NCBI GenBank assembly: GCA_016125335.1
Contig: WGLY01000010.1
Span: 38,178-102,177, forward strand
Length of the DNA stretch: 64,000 nt
Direction: 5' to 3'
DNA from: Frankiales bacterium
GTDB taxonomy: Bacteria; Actinomycetota; Actinomycetes; S36-B12; CAIYMF01
Shown here: positions 8,103-18,244 of the stretch, piece by piece
Layout: every line of letters begins with the position of its first letter
How positions within the stretch are numbered: the stretch's first letter is position 1
Made by a program: the position numbers and the translations under genes
The notes under the pieces: model-generated
Databases searched by the model: none
What the model saw: only the letters and a program-made list of their open reading frames with translations
Told to the model about the DNA's origin: nothing

Positions 8103-8834
8103 ATGCTGGGGGCACGAGCCTGGACGCAGGTGCTCGATCGCGCTCTCGGCGCGGACGGGCCCGATCCGCTCGTGGTCGGCGTGCTCGTCGTCGCTGCCCT
8201 GCTGGTGATGCGACCGCTGCTCGCGGGGGCCGCCGCCGCACTGGCGGCACTCCCCGGCCGGGCGGGCCGGGCCGCCCGCCGCGTGGCGGACGCGCTGCGG
8301 CCGGGCCTCGCCCGCCGTGCCCTCGCCGTCGTGATGGGGCTCGGCGCCTCGGCGCAGGTGGCCGCACCGGTCGCCGCCGGCGCGGCCGCGGCACCCGTCA
8401 CCAGCGAGGCGCCGCGACCCGTGGCAGTCCCGTCGGGCGAGGCGGCGGCGCACGGGACGCGCACCCCGGGCGTCTCGACCGGCCACGCCCGACCCGGCGC
8501 CGACGTCGTCGCCCGCCCCGTCGCCCGTACGGCCGGCGCACCCGGCACCTCGCCCGCGCCGTACGTCGTCGTGCGCGGCGACACGTTGTGGGACATCGCG
8601 CGCCGCCACCTCCCGCCCGGCGCGGGCAACGCCGCCGTCGCCCGCGCGTGGCCGCAGTGGTACGCCGCCAACCGCGCCGTCATCGGGCCGGACCCCTCGC
8701 TGCTGCTGCCGGGCACGCGCCTGGTGGCCCCCGACCTCCCCTCGGCAGGGACGCCGAGGCGGACGCACCCCCGCCCCGGCCCGCACGGCAGCGCAGCCGA
8801 TCGGGCCACGTCCCTCGATCCCGACCGACGGTGA
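8103..8834 (+). CDS. LysM-domain membrane/cell-wall protein
   Basis: A 243-residue protein with hydrophobic segments near the N-terminus (PLVVGVLVVAALLVM, ALAVVMGLGASAQVAAPVAAG), a long Ala/Pro/Arg linker and a C-terminal LysM domain (YVVVRGDTLWDIARRHLP to LLLPGTRLVAP). LysM binds the N-acetylglucosamine chains of peptidoglycan, so the protein probably anchors at the wall from a membrane tether. ATG 8103 was chosen because GGAGG lies seven bases upstream; ATG 8097 is too close to it. The next gene starts three bases after the stop, so the LysM and Rv3235-family genes form an operon. Confidence 0.85.
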   Translation: MLGARAWTQVLDRALGADGPDPLVVGVLVVAALLVMRPLLAGAAAALAALPGRAGRAARRVADALRPGLARRALAVVMGLGASAQVAAPVAAGAAAAPVTSEAPRPVAVPSGEAAAHGTRTPGVSTGHARPGADVVARPVARTAGAPGTSPAPYVVVRGDTLWDIARRHLPPGAGNAAVARAWPQWYAANRAVIGPDPSLLLPGTRLVAPDLPSAGTPRRTHPRPGPHGSAADRATSLDPDRR

Positions 8835-8837
8835 GCC

Positions 8838-9410
8838 ATGTCCCAGCCCGACCCCCGCGCCGAGGCGCGGGCCCTCCCCCTCGTCCGTCCCGCCCGGTCC
8901 CTCACCCGCACCGTGCGCACCCGCCCCGCCGCCGTGCAGGGGACGCTCGCGCTCGAGTGGACCCTCGACGACCGGCCCGCGGTGCCGGCGCCGCTCGCCG
9001 AGCTGCGCCTGGTCGCCCGTGAGGTCGGCTGGGACGACACCGACCCGGCCGTCGCCGCGGTGCCCACCGCGCGCAGCGAGCTGCCCGACCCGGCGCCCTG
9101 GACCGCGCAGCTGGTGCAGGCCGTGGTCGAGGTGCTCGCCCACGAGCGACCGCGCCACCAGCTCGCGCGGTGGCTGTCCCCCGAGGTCTACGCCGACCTC
9201 GGGCTGCACCTCGCGGCGTCGCCACCGGCCCGTCCGGCCGGCCCGGGACGGGTGCGGCGCACCGTGAGCAGCACGCACGTGTTCGAGCCGGCCGACGGCG
9301 TGGTGGAGGCGACCGCGGTCGTGGTGGGCGGACGCCGCGCCCGCGCCGTCGCGGTGCGGCTCGAGGGCTGGGACGGCCGCTGGCGCGTCACCCGCCTCGC
9401 CGTGCTCTGA
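8838..9410 (+). CDS. Rv3235-family protein (DUF6459-like)
   Basis: A 190-residue protein with a disordered basic N-terminus and a C-terminal domain of the Rv3235 family. The segments PWTAQLVQAVVEVLAHERPRH, QLARWLSPEVYADL and VSSTHVFEPADGVVEATAVV are typical. The product is cytosolic by appearance and its biochemical role is unknown. In actinomycetes this family sits beside secA and often follows a LysM gene, as it does here. It is co-transcribed with the LysM gene and convergent with secA, from which it is separated by a strong hairpin. Confidence 0.8.
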   Translation: MSQPDPRAEARALPLVRPARSLTRTVRTRPAAVQGTLALEWTLDDRPAVPAPLAELRLVAREVGWDDTDPAVAAVPTARSELPDPAPWTAQLVQAVVEVLAHERPRHQLARWLSPEVYADLGLHLAASPPARPAGPGRVRRTVSSTHVFEPADGVVEATAVVVGGRRARAVAVRLEGWDGRWRVTRLAVL

Positions 9411-9457
9411 GGGCGGGGCCGACCGGCCGGGCCGGGGAGCGACGATCTGCGCCGGAC

Positions 9458-9493
9458 GCGACGAGGGGACGACCGTGGCCGTCCCCTCGTCGT
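9458..9493. terminator. bidirectional terminator hairpin between the Rv3235-family gene and secA
   Basis: GACGAGGGGACG (9460-9471) and CGTCCCCTCGTC (9480-9491) pair perfectly around an 8-base loop. Two further pairs, one of them a G-T wobble, extend the stem to 9458 and 9493. It lies between convergent stops. There is no T-tract, as is common for actinomycete terminators. Confidence 0.75.
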
Positions 9494-9530
9494 CACGTGC
9501 TGCGGCGCCCCGAGGCGCGCGCCCGGTCGA

Positions 9531-12371
<2,841 letters not shown>

Positions 12372-12452
12372 CAGGTACGTCCTTGTCTGAGGCGTTGCGG
12401 CCCGCAGCGGGCGCGCGACGGAGCGGGCGGGGGGACCCGCCACCGGAGCATG

Positions 12453-12469
12453 GTAACCATTCGGTCACG
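12453..12469. promoter_or_regulatory. MtrA-box-like direct repeat in the secA/GNAT divergent region
   Basis: GTAACC (12453-12458) and GTCACG (12464-12469) are direct repeats with an 11-bp offset. MtrA boxes of Corynebacterium and Mycobacterium are, from memory, loosely conserved 8-bp GTNAC-type direct repeats separated by 3 bp. It could serve either divergent gene. Confidence 0.4.
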
Positions 12470-12591
12470 GAACACCGCCAGCCCGACGCACGGACAGGAC
12501 GCCGAACCGCTCGCCCCCGAGGCCGCGACGGCACCGCCGCGGTCCGCAACCCGGGCGCGCCCGGCACCTGCCGTGCGCTGCAATGTCACCC

Positions 12592-13191
12592 ATGACGACG
12601 AGCCCGCCCGCCGCGACGTTCCCGCCCCGCCGCGACCTCACCGACGGCGTCGTGCTGCTGCGCGAGCCCGGCGAGGCCGACGTCCCCGCCCTGATCGAGG
12701 GTGCGCGGACGCCGGACGTCGTGCGCTTCACCCGGGTGCCGTCGCCCTACGGCGAGGAGCACGCACGCCGGCTGCTCACGATCGCCACGCAGGGATGGGC
12801 GGAGTCCACCGACGCGGTGTTCGCCGTGTGCGACCACGATCGGCCGGAGCTCCTCCTCGGACTGGTGGGTCTGCACGAGATCGAGCTGCACGGCGAGCCC
12901 GGCGGCGTCGCGGAGATCGGCTACTGGCTCGCCCCCGCCGGCCGCGGGCGCGGCCTGATGACCCGGGCCGTGCGGCTGGCCTCGGACTGGGCGTTCGACT
13001 CGCTCGGCCTCGCGCGCATCAGCTGGTACGCCCGCAGCGACAACACCGCGTCGCGACGGGTCGCCGAGGGCGCGGGCTACGTCGTCGAGGGCCTGGTGCG
13101 CCGCGGCCTCGAGCTGCGGGGCGAGCGCGTGGACCACTGGGTCGGCAGCCTGCTGCCCGAGGACGTCGGCCGCGTCCCGGGGCGCCGGTGA
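12592..13191 (+). CDS. GNAT N-acetyltransferase, RimJ/RimL-like
   Basis: About 199 residues forming a complete GNAT fold. VVLLREPGEADVPAL is beta1/alpha1, LLLGLVGLHEI is the central strand, IGYWLAPAGRGRGLMTRA carries the acetyl-CoA-binding loop, and WYARSDNTASRRVAEGAGY closes the family signature. It probably acetylates a ribosomal-protein terminus or a small amine using acetyl-CoA; the substrate cannot be read. Two ATG codons (12583 and 12592) are possible and neither has a clear ribosome site. The next gene begins 31 bases downstream and resembles half of the same fold. Confidence 0.85.
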   Translation: MTTSPPAATFPPRRDLTDGVVLLREPGEADVPALIEGARTPDVVRFTRVPSPYGEEHARRLLTIATQGWAESTDAVFAVCDHDRPELLLGLVGLHEIELHGEPGGVAEIGYWLAPAGRGRGLMTRAVRLASDWAFDSLGLARISWYARSDNTASRRVAEGAGYVVEGLVRRGLELRGERVDHWVGSLLPEDVGRVPGRR

Positions 13192-13222
13192 CCCCTCGAC
13201 GTCCCTGGTTCGAGGGGACGGT

Positions 13223-13576
13223 GTGACGCCGGTGGAGCCGACCGAGCTGGTCGCGGGGCGCTGGCAGCTGCGCCCGTGGCCCGCGGCGAGCGCCGACCTC
13301 GACGACGTGCTGGCCGCCCTGCACCCCGGCGCCGACCTCGCGGCGCTGCGCCGCGCCCGGCTGGAGGGCTGGGCGCGCGGCGACCTGCTCGGCTTCGCGG
13401 TGCGCGAGATCACCACCGGCACCGCGGAGGGCGAGGCTCTCGTGGTGGTGGACGACGGCCACGCGCGGGTGCAGGTGCACCCGCTGCCCGACGTCGGCGA
13501 CCCGGCCCTGGCCGACGAGGTGGCCGCGGTGCTCGGCCGCTGGGCCGGCGGAGCGCTCGGCCTGCGCACCGGCTGA
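13223..13576 (+). CDS. short GNAT-like protein lacking the acetyl-CoA-binding half
   Basis: A 117-residue protein beginning with GTG (GAGGGGA upstream). WQLRPWPAASADLDDVLAAL followed by LEGWARGDLLGFAVREITTG looks like the N-terminal half of a GNAT acetyltransferase. The protein then stops without the Q/RxxGxG/A acetyl-CoA loop. The C-terminal stretch DPALADEVAAVLGRWAGGAL is helical. It follows the complete GNAT gene on the same strand and may be a decayed tandem copy or a small accessory protein. Catalysis is not expected. Confidence 0.6.
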   Translation: MTPVEPTELVAGRWQLRPWPAASADLDDVLAALHPGADLAALRRARLEGWARGDLLGFAVREITTGTAEGEALVVVDDGHARVQVHPLPDVGDPALADEVAAVLGRWAGGALGLRTG

Positions 13577-13633
13577 CCGGCTGCCGGGGCGCGCCAGCCA
13601 CGAGGAGGCCGGAGCCGGGGCGGGGCGAGTGGC

Positions 13634-14140
13634 TCAGCCCGCACCGGTCGCGAGCGCCTCCACCAGGTCCGCCACCTCGGCCACGGGCCGGCGCGTGTCG
13701 ATCTCGCAGGTACACGTCGCGCGGAGCAGCGGCTCCACCTCGGCGAGGTCGCGCAGGATCCGGGCCCGCTCCTGCGGCAGCCGGCCGAACGGGTTGGTGC
13801 GGCGTGCGGCGATCCGCTCGAGCATCACCTCCGCGGGAGCACTGAGCAGCACCACCGCCTCGAAGCGGTCGTAGAACCGGGCCTGGTCGGCCGCGCACCC
13901 GGCCACCACGAGCAGCCCGTCATCGTGAGCCGCGTGAGCACCGTGCGCGCCGTGGCCGTCGAGCAGCCGCGCCACACGGTCGAGCTCCCACACCTGCTCG
14001 ACGCCGCCGTCCCCGGTGGGGACCTCCCGGCTCCAGCCCGGATCGTCGAGGTCGACGACGCGGTGCCCCCGCGCCGCCAGCTCGCCCAGCACCGTGGACT
14101 TGCCGGTACCGGACATGCCGGTGAGCAGGATGCGGGTCAC
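13634..14140 (-). CDS. P-loop AAA-type / small-molecule kinase-like ATPase
   Basis: A 168-residue protein with Walker A GMSGTGKST at residues 8-16, LDDPGW in the substrate region and LLSAPAEVMLERIAARRTNPFG, which resembles the lid of shikimate/gluconate-kinase-like enzymes. A histidine-rich stretch (GHGAHGAHAAHDD, ~residue 62-74) is unusual. No specific substrate can be assigned; actinomycetes carry many AAA family ATPases of this size. The GTG start lies seven bases after TAGCGT, which suggests a leaderless transcript. It is convergent with the half-GNAT gene. Confidence 0.75.
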   Translation of the reverse strand: MTRILLTGMSGTGKSTVLGELAARGHRVVDLDDPGWSREVPTGDGGVEQVWELDRVARLLDGHGAHGAHAAHDDGLLVVAGCAADQARFYDRFEAVVLLSAPAEVMLERIAARRTNPFGRLPQERARILRDLAEVEPLLRATCTCEIDTRRPVAEVADLVEALATGAG

Positions 14141-14147
14141 GTCCGCG

Positions 14148-14153
14148 ACGCTA
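14148..14153 (-). promoter_or_regulatory. leaderless -10 element (TAGCGT) of the P-loop kinase gene
   Basis: TAGCGT on the minus strand fits TANNNT and ends seven bases before the GTG at 14140. Confidence 0.55.
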
Positions 14154-14236
14154 CCGCCGCTGCGGACGACCGCCCACGAGCCACATCACGCCGCCGAGGA
14201 CGCTGCCGACGACGAGCACCGCGGGACGGAGACGCC

Positions 14237-15559
14237 TCAGGCCAGGGCGTCGAGCAGCGCCAGGCGCGCGGTGTGCGGCACCACGCGGTCGACGACGACC
14301 TCGGCGCACCCCACCCAGGACGCCGCCTCGCGCAGGGCCGCCGCCGTGCCGGCCACCGCCGTCGCCGGCACGCCGCCACGGGGACCGGTCTCGAACGTGA
14401 CCTGCCGCGCGTGCAGCGTGGAGCCGGTGCGCTTGGGGTCCACCCGTGCCACGAGCCGGCCGTTGTGCAGCACCGGCATGGTGAAGTAGCCGTGCACCCG
14501 CTTGTGCTGGGGCACGTAGAGCTCCATCTGGTAGTCGAAGCCGAACAGCCGGGACGTGCGCCCGCGGTGCCACACGAGCGAGTCGAACGGCGAGAGCAGC
14601 GTGGTGCGCGAGCGGCCGGCGAGGCCCTCGTGACCGTGCGCGCGCAGCAGGGCGGTGTCGGCGTAGACCGGGCCCTTCCACCCCTCGACCTGCACGCGGC
14701 TGACCGAGCCCTCCTCCACGAGCGAGTCGAGGAGGGAGGTGAGGTAGGGCCGGGGCAGCGCCACGGACGCGAGCCGGTGCACGTCGGCGACGTCGCCCAC
14801 CGTCCCGACGCCGAGCACCCGCACCGAGCGCTGCAGGAGGGCGCGCACGCACTCCTCGTCGCTCGGCCCCGGGATGCCCTCGTCGTCGGTCCAGCCCGGC
14901 TGCGGCTCGCGGTGCCGCAGCGGAACGGCCCGCTCCGCCAGGTCGTACACGCGACGCCACCCGACCCGGCGCACGCACACCACCTCGCCGAGGAACAGCA
15001 GCCACTCCACGGCGATCTTCGTGTCCGACCAGTCCCACCAGTCGGCGCCCTTCTTCGCGCCGCCGATGTCCGAGGTCATCACCGGCCCGCCCGAGGCGAG
15101 CGCCGCGCGCACCTCGCCGATCGCGCGGGTGGGCTCCTCGTGCCAGTGGAACCCTCGGCGCTTGTAGGCGCGACGGCGGAACGCGAACAGCGGCCACTCC
15201 TCGATGGGCAGCACGCTGGCCGCGTGCGACCAGTACTCGAACGACGTCGCCTCCCCAGGGTGCTCGGCCCCGGAGCCACCGCCCCAGTACGCGGACTCGA
15301 CGGCCTGCCGACCGACGGCCCCGAGGCGGGCGTACTGCACGAGCTCGTGGCTGCGCGCGAGCACGCTCACGGTGTCGAGCTGCACCGCGCCGAGGTGCCG
15401 CAAGGTCGCCTCGGCCGCCGCGGTGCGGCGGGCGAGCCCGGCGCGCGCGGCCTGGGCCGGCCGCAGCGGCAGGGCGCCCGGCACCAGCCCCTGGGCGTGC
15501 AGCACGAGGGTGCGGGCCTCCGCCAGGGACAGCGAGGCGGACGTGGTGGCGGCGGTCAC
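14237..15559 (-). CDS. AlkX/YcaQ-family DNA glycosylase (HTH_42)
   Basis: A 440-residue winged-helix protein of the AlkZ/AlkX (HTH_42) family, which unhooks interstrand crosslinks or excises bulky alkylated bases. QLDTVSV near residue 60 carries the Q-x-D pair that marks the YcaQ/AlkX branch, against Q-x-Q in AlkZ. AHGHEGLAGRSRTTLLSPFDSLVWHRGRT and the ELYVPQHKRVHGYF segment are strong family signatures. It works alone on DNA in the cytosol. The GTG start sits seven bases after TAGGTT, so a leaderless mRNA is likely. It is followed by the P-loop kinase gene on the same strand after 96 bases. Confidence 0.88.
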   Translation of the reverse strand: MTAATTSASLSLAEARTLVLHAQGLVPGALPLRPAQAARAGLARRTAAAEATLRHLGAVQLDTVSVLARSHELVQYARLGAVGRQAVESAYWGGGSGAEHPGEATSFEYWSHAASVLPIEEWPLFAFRRRAYKRRGFHWHEEPTRAIGEVRAALASGGPVMTSDIGGAKKGADWWDWSDTKIAVEWLLFLGEVVCVRRVGWRRVYDLAERAVPLRHREPQPGWTDDEGIPGPSDEECVRALLQRSVRVLGVGTVGDVADVHRLASVALPRPYLTSLLDSLVEEGSVSRVQVEGWKGPVYADTALLRAHGHEGLAGRSRTTLLSPFDSLVWHRGRTSRLFGFDYQMELYVPQHKRVHGYFTMPVLHNGRLVARVDPKRTGSTLHARQVTFETGPRGGVPATAVAGTAAALREAASWVGCAEVVVDRVVPHTARLALLDALA

Positions 15560-15566
15560 GAGCGGG

Positions 15567-15572
15567 AACCTA
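15567..15572 (-). promoter_or_regulatory. leaderless -10 element (TAGGTT) of the AlkX-type gene
   Basis: TAGGTT on the minus strand is followed by seven bases and then the GTG at 15559. Upstream, GTCGG at the right distance gives a weak hint of a PafBC-type site, which I do not accept as evidence. Confidence 0.55.
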
Positions 15573-15593
15573 TCCGCGAGGGCCGACGGCGCC

Positions 15594-16265
15594 TCAGGCG
15601 ATCTGGAGCACGCCCTCGCGCACCGCCCGCACGACCGCCTCCATCCGCGAGTGCACCTGGAGCTTCTCGTGGATGTTGCGCACGTGGTTCTTCACCGTGT
15701 TCTCGCTGATGAACAGCGTCTCGGCGATGGCCCGGTTGTTCAGGCCCTGCGCCACGAGGGTGAGCACCTCCAGCTCGCGGCGGGAGAGCGCACCGGCGCC
15801 CTCGGCCGGGGCCTCGTTGCGGCGCACGAGGACCGCGAACTCGTCGAGCAGCCGGGCGGCCATCGCGGGCGAGAGCAGCGAGCTGCCCGCGGCCACCGCG
15901 CGGATCGCCTCCACGAGCTCCTCCGGCGTCGTGTCGGTGAGCAGGTAGCCGCGCGCACCCGCGCGCACCGCGCCGGCGAGGTCGGCGTCGTCGTCGGCGT
16001 GGGTGAGCACCACGACGTGGACCTCGGGGTGGGTCGCGCGCAGCAGCGCGATGACGTCGGTGCCGGCACCCGGCGTGCCGAGGTCGAGCAGCACGACGTC
16101 GACGCGGTGGCGCGCGACGAGGTCGACGACGAGCGAGCCGTCGTCGGTCTCGGCGACCACGGTGAGGTCGGCCTCCTGCGTGACGACGTCGGCGACACCG
16201 CGGCGGAACAGCGGGAGCCGGTCGACGACAAGGACACGCACAGGAGCACTGCTGTGCTGCGTCAC
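15594..16265 (-). CDS. orphan LuxR/NarL-type response regulator with an atypical receiver
   Basis: A 223-residue protein with an N-terminal receiver (VRVLVVDRLPLF, VDVVLLDLGTPG with the phosphorylatable Asp) and a C-terminal LuxR HTH (LSRRELEVLTLVAQGLNNRAIAETL, SENTVKNHVRNI). The usual acidic pair DD is DR, and the conserved lysine of GYLLKD is threonine (GYLLTD). Phosphorylation control is therefore probably altered or lost. No histidine kinase is adjacent. I take the GTG at 16265, preceded at six bases by CATGAT, as the start; the ORF extends 14 codons further without a clear start. It lies just downstream of hpf on the same strand. Confidence 0.85.
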   Translation of the reverse strand: MTQHSSAPVRVLVVDRLPLFRRGVADVVTQEADLTVVAETDDGSLVVDLVARHRVDVVLLDLGTPGAGTDVIALLRATHPEVHVVVLTHADDDADLAGAVRAGARGYLLTDTTPEELVEAIRAVAAGSSLLSPAMAARLLDEFAVLVRRNEAPAEGAGALSRRELEVLTLVAQGLNNRAIAETLFISENTVKNHVRNIHEKLQVHSRMEAVVRAVREGVLQIA

Positions 16266-16368
16266 GCGCGCATCATGGCACGCAGCGAAACGGCGCCGGG
16301 GCGGCACGGGAAAACCTGTACCGCCCCTGTGACGAACGTCCCTGCCCCGTCGGGACGACCGGGCCGGG

Positions 16369-17007
16369 TCAGGAGACCTCGGCGGCCTCGCGCACCTCGG
16401 ACAGCTCGAGCCGCAGCAGGCCGTAGTCGTAGCCGCGGCGCTTGTAGACCACCGTGGGCAGGTCGCTCTCGACGTCGTGGAAGAGGAAGAAGTCGTGCCC
16501 CACCAGCTCGAGGGCGTGCAGCGCCTCGGACACGGTCATGGGCGCGCTGGGGTGGGTCTTGTCGCGCACGACCACCGGGCCGTCCTCGTAGACGACGTCG
16601 GGCTCGGAGTCCTCGGCCTCCGCGCCGTCCTGCGCGGCGAGGCCGTCGCCGGGCACCGCGACGACGGGCGTGGCCCGGCGGTGCTTGGGCAGCCGGCGCT
16701 CGGCGGCGCGGCGCAGCCGCTCCTCGAGCCGGCCGTAGGCGAGGTCGAGGGCGGCGTACTTGTCGCCGGCGCTGGCCTCGGCGCGGATCACCGGGCCCCG
16801 CCCGACGCAGGTGAGCTCGACCTCGAACGCGCGGTCCGCCTGTCGCGGGTTGCTCTCCTTGCTCACCTCGACGTCGACGCGCGAGAGAGGGACGCCGAAC
16901 CGGTCCACCCGGCCGAGCTTGTCGACGACGTGGTCACGAAAGCGCTGGGACAGATCCGTGTGCCGACCTCGGACGAGGATGTCGACGGGCGCGTTCATGG
17001 TGCTCAT
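16369..17007 (-). CDS. hpf: long-form ribosome hibernation-promoting factor
   Basis: A 212-residue long HPF. The N-terminal S30AE domain (~residues 7-105, DILVRGRHTDLSQRFRDHV, RVDVEVSKE) binds the 30S decoding region. An acidic linker follows, then the C-terminal dimerisation domain (~150-208, PMTVSEALHALELVGHDFFLFHD, TVVYKRRGYDYGLLRL). The long form joins two 70S ribosomes into inactive 100S dimers in stationary phase or stress. ATG 17007 has GGTGA seven bases upstream; ATG 16998 is a second option. It lies between comF and the orphan regulator, as in many actinomycetes next to secA. Confidence 0.95.
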   Translation of the reverse strand: MSTMNAPVDILVRGRHTDLSQRFRDHVVDKLGRVDRFGVPLSRVDVEVSKESNPRQADRAFEVELTCVGRGPVIRAEASAGDKYAALDLAYGRLEERLRRAAERRLPKHRRATPVVAVPGDGLAAQDGAEAEDSEPDVVYEDGPVVVRDKTHPSAPMTVSEALHALELVGHDFFLFHDVESDLPTVVYKRRGYDYGLLRLELSEVREAAEVS

Positions 17008-17407
17008 GGCGACGTCACCTGCTCTCGAGACGTGCGTGCGTTGCGGACGTGTGACACCCGTCCGGCCGACCTGGTCTTCGACCCCACATCCGCCTGCTGA
17101 GGGTCTCGCCGCGCCCGGTCGGGCATCGTGCGACTACTCCCCTTCTCCTGGGTCGACAGGCGCACAGGCCCGTCGTCAGGGCAGGACTTACTCCTAAGCC
17201 GCACCGTGATCGAACGACGAAGAGTCGCCTTACGTGGACCGCTTTGCCTGCGGCTGGCATCGGCTTGCCCTCCGGGGACACCGACGAGCGGCACCCCCAG
17301 GAGGACGCAACCACGGACCCGGACGGGTGTCACAGGACCCACGTTAGTCGCGTGGGCGCAGGTGCGCGCGGGTCGTTCGGGCACTCGGACGACACCGTTC
17401 CGGCGGG
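17008..17407 (-). other. 400-bp gene-free leader region of hpf with a possible 40-codon leader ORF
   Basis: No established gene lies here. On the minus strand an ATG at 17126, preceded at ten bases by GGGGAG, opens a 40-residue frame rich in Arg, Ser and Asp. It ends at TGA 17004-17006, overlapping the hpf ATG as ATGA. Such overlap would couple translation, but the ORF could be chance in GC-rich DNA. I could not place a confident promoter. Confidence 0.3.
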
Positions 17408-18175
17408 TCACGGGGCAGGCGCCGGACGGCCCTCGCGGGCTGCGACGACAGCCGCCCCGAGCGGCTCCACACCGGCGGCACGCAGCGCGCGCGCCGCCTC
17501 CGCGAGCGTGGCGCCCGTGGTGACGAGGTCGTCGACGATCACCGCGTGGCGCACCCGGCGCACGCCCGTGGTCGCGGCCATCGAGCGGTCGAGGTTGGCC
17601 CGGCGCTGCTCCCGGCCGAGCCCCACCTGGTCGCGGCGGCGGCGCACCCCGGTGAGCACGGCCGCGACGCCGGCGGGCAGGCCCTGGGCCCGCAGGCGCG
17701 CCGCGGCGACGCCGGCGAGCTCGCGCACGTGGTCGCCGTCGCGGGCGCGGGCCGCGCCCGGGGAGCCCGGCACCGGCACCAGCACCACCCGGCCGCTCTC
17801 CGGGGACAGCGCGGCTCCCGGGGCCACGAGCAGCCCGGCCACGGCCCGGGCCAGCGCGTCACCGAGCACCGGGCGCAGCGCCCACCGGCCGTGGTCCTTG
17901 AACGCCACGAGCGCCTCGCGCACGGGCCCGTCGTACGCCGCGGCCGCGCAGACCCGGGGCAGTCCCGGCGGGGCGCGGTCGAGGACGGGCCGGCGCACCG
18001 GGCCGTCGAGCCCGGCACGGCAGGAGGCGCACAGCGGACCGCCGGGGCCCGTGCACCCCGCGCAGCGCCGCCACGGCGCGAGCAGGTCCCCCGGCACGAT
18101 CAGCGACCGCGGTGCGGGCAGCGCCGACGGGGCAGCCGCGCGACCTCGGCGTCCCGGACCCGTCACGCCCGCCAC
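17408..18175 (-). CDS. ComF-family phosphoribosyltransferase-like protein
   Basis: A 255-residue protein with an N-terminal Cys cluster (CAGC, then CASC) as in ComF zinc sites. A type I phosphoribosyltransferase domain ends in the PRPP-binding loop VIVDDLVTTGAT (~residue 215). VREALVAFKDHGRWAL and RRRDQVGLGREQRRANL are standard ComF segments. ComF proteins are linked to DNA uptake in competent bacteria, but actinomycete members have no proven role. It sits between lpqB and hpf, the same order as Rv3242c. No signal peptide; cytosolic. Confidence 0.88.
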   Translation of the reverse strand: MAGVTGPGRRGRAAAPSALPAPRSLIVPGDLLAPWRRCAGCTGPGGPLCASCRAGLDGPVRRPVLDRAPPGLPRVCAAAAYDGPVREALVAFKDHGRWALRPVLGDALARAVAGLLVAPGAALSPESGRVVLVPVPGSPGAARARDGDHVRELAGVAAARLRAQGLPAGVAAVLTGVRRRRDQVGLGREQRRANLDRSMAATTGVRRVRHAVIVDDLVTTGATLAEAARALRAAGVEPLGAAVVAAREGRPAPAP

Positions 18176-18244
18176 GGTGACCGCGCGGCGAGCACGGCGG
18201 GGAGCCCGACGCCGGGCCGCGGTGGACGACGCGCCGCGGCCGGG

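Noticed and set aside
15567..15590. PafBC-type promoter before the AlkX-type gene
   Set aside because: Only about five of nine bases match at the correct spacing. The -10 alone supports leaderless transcription.
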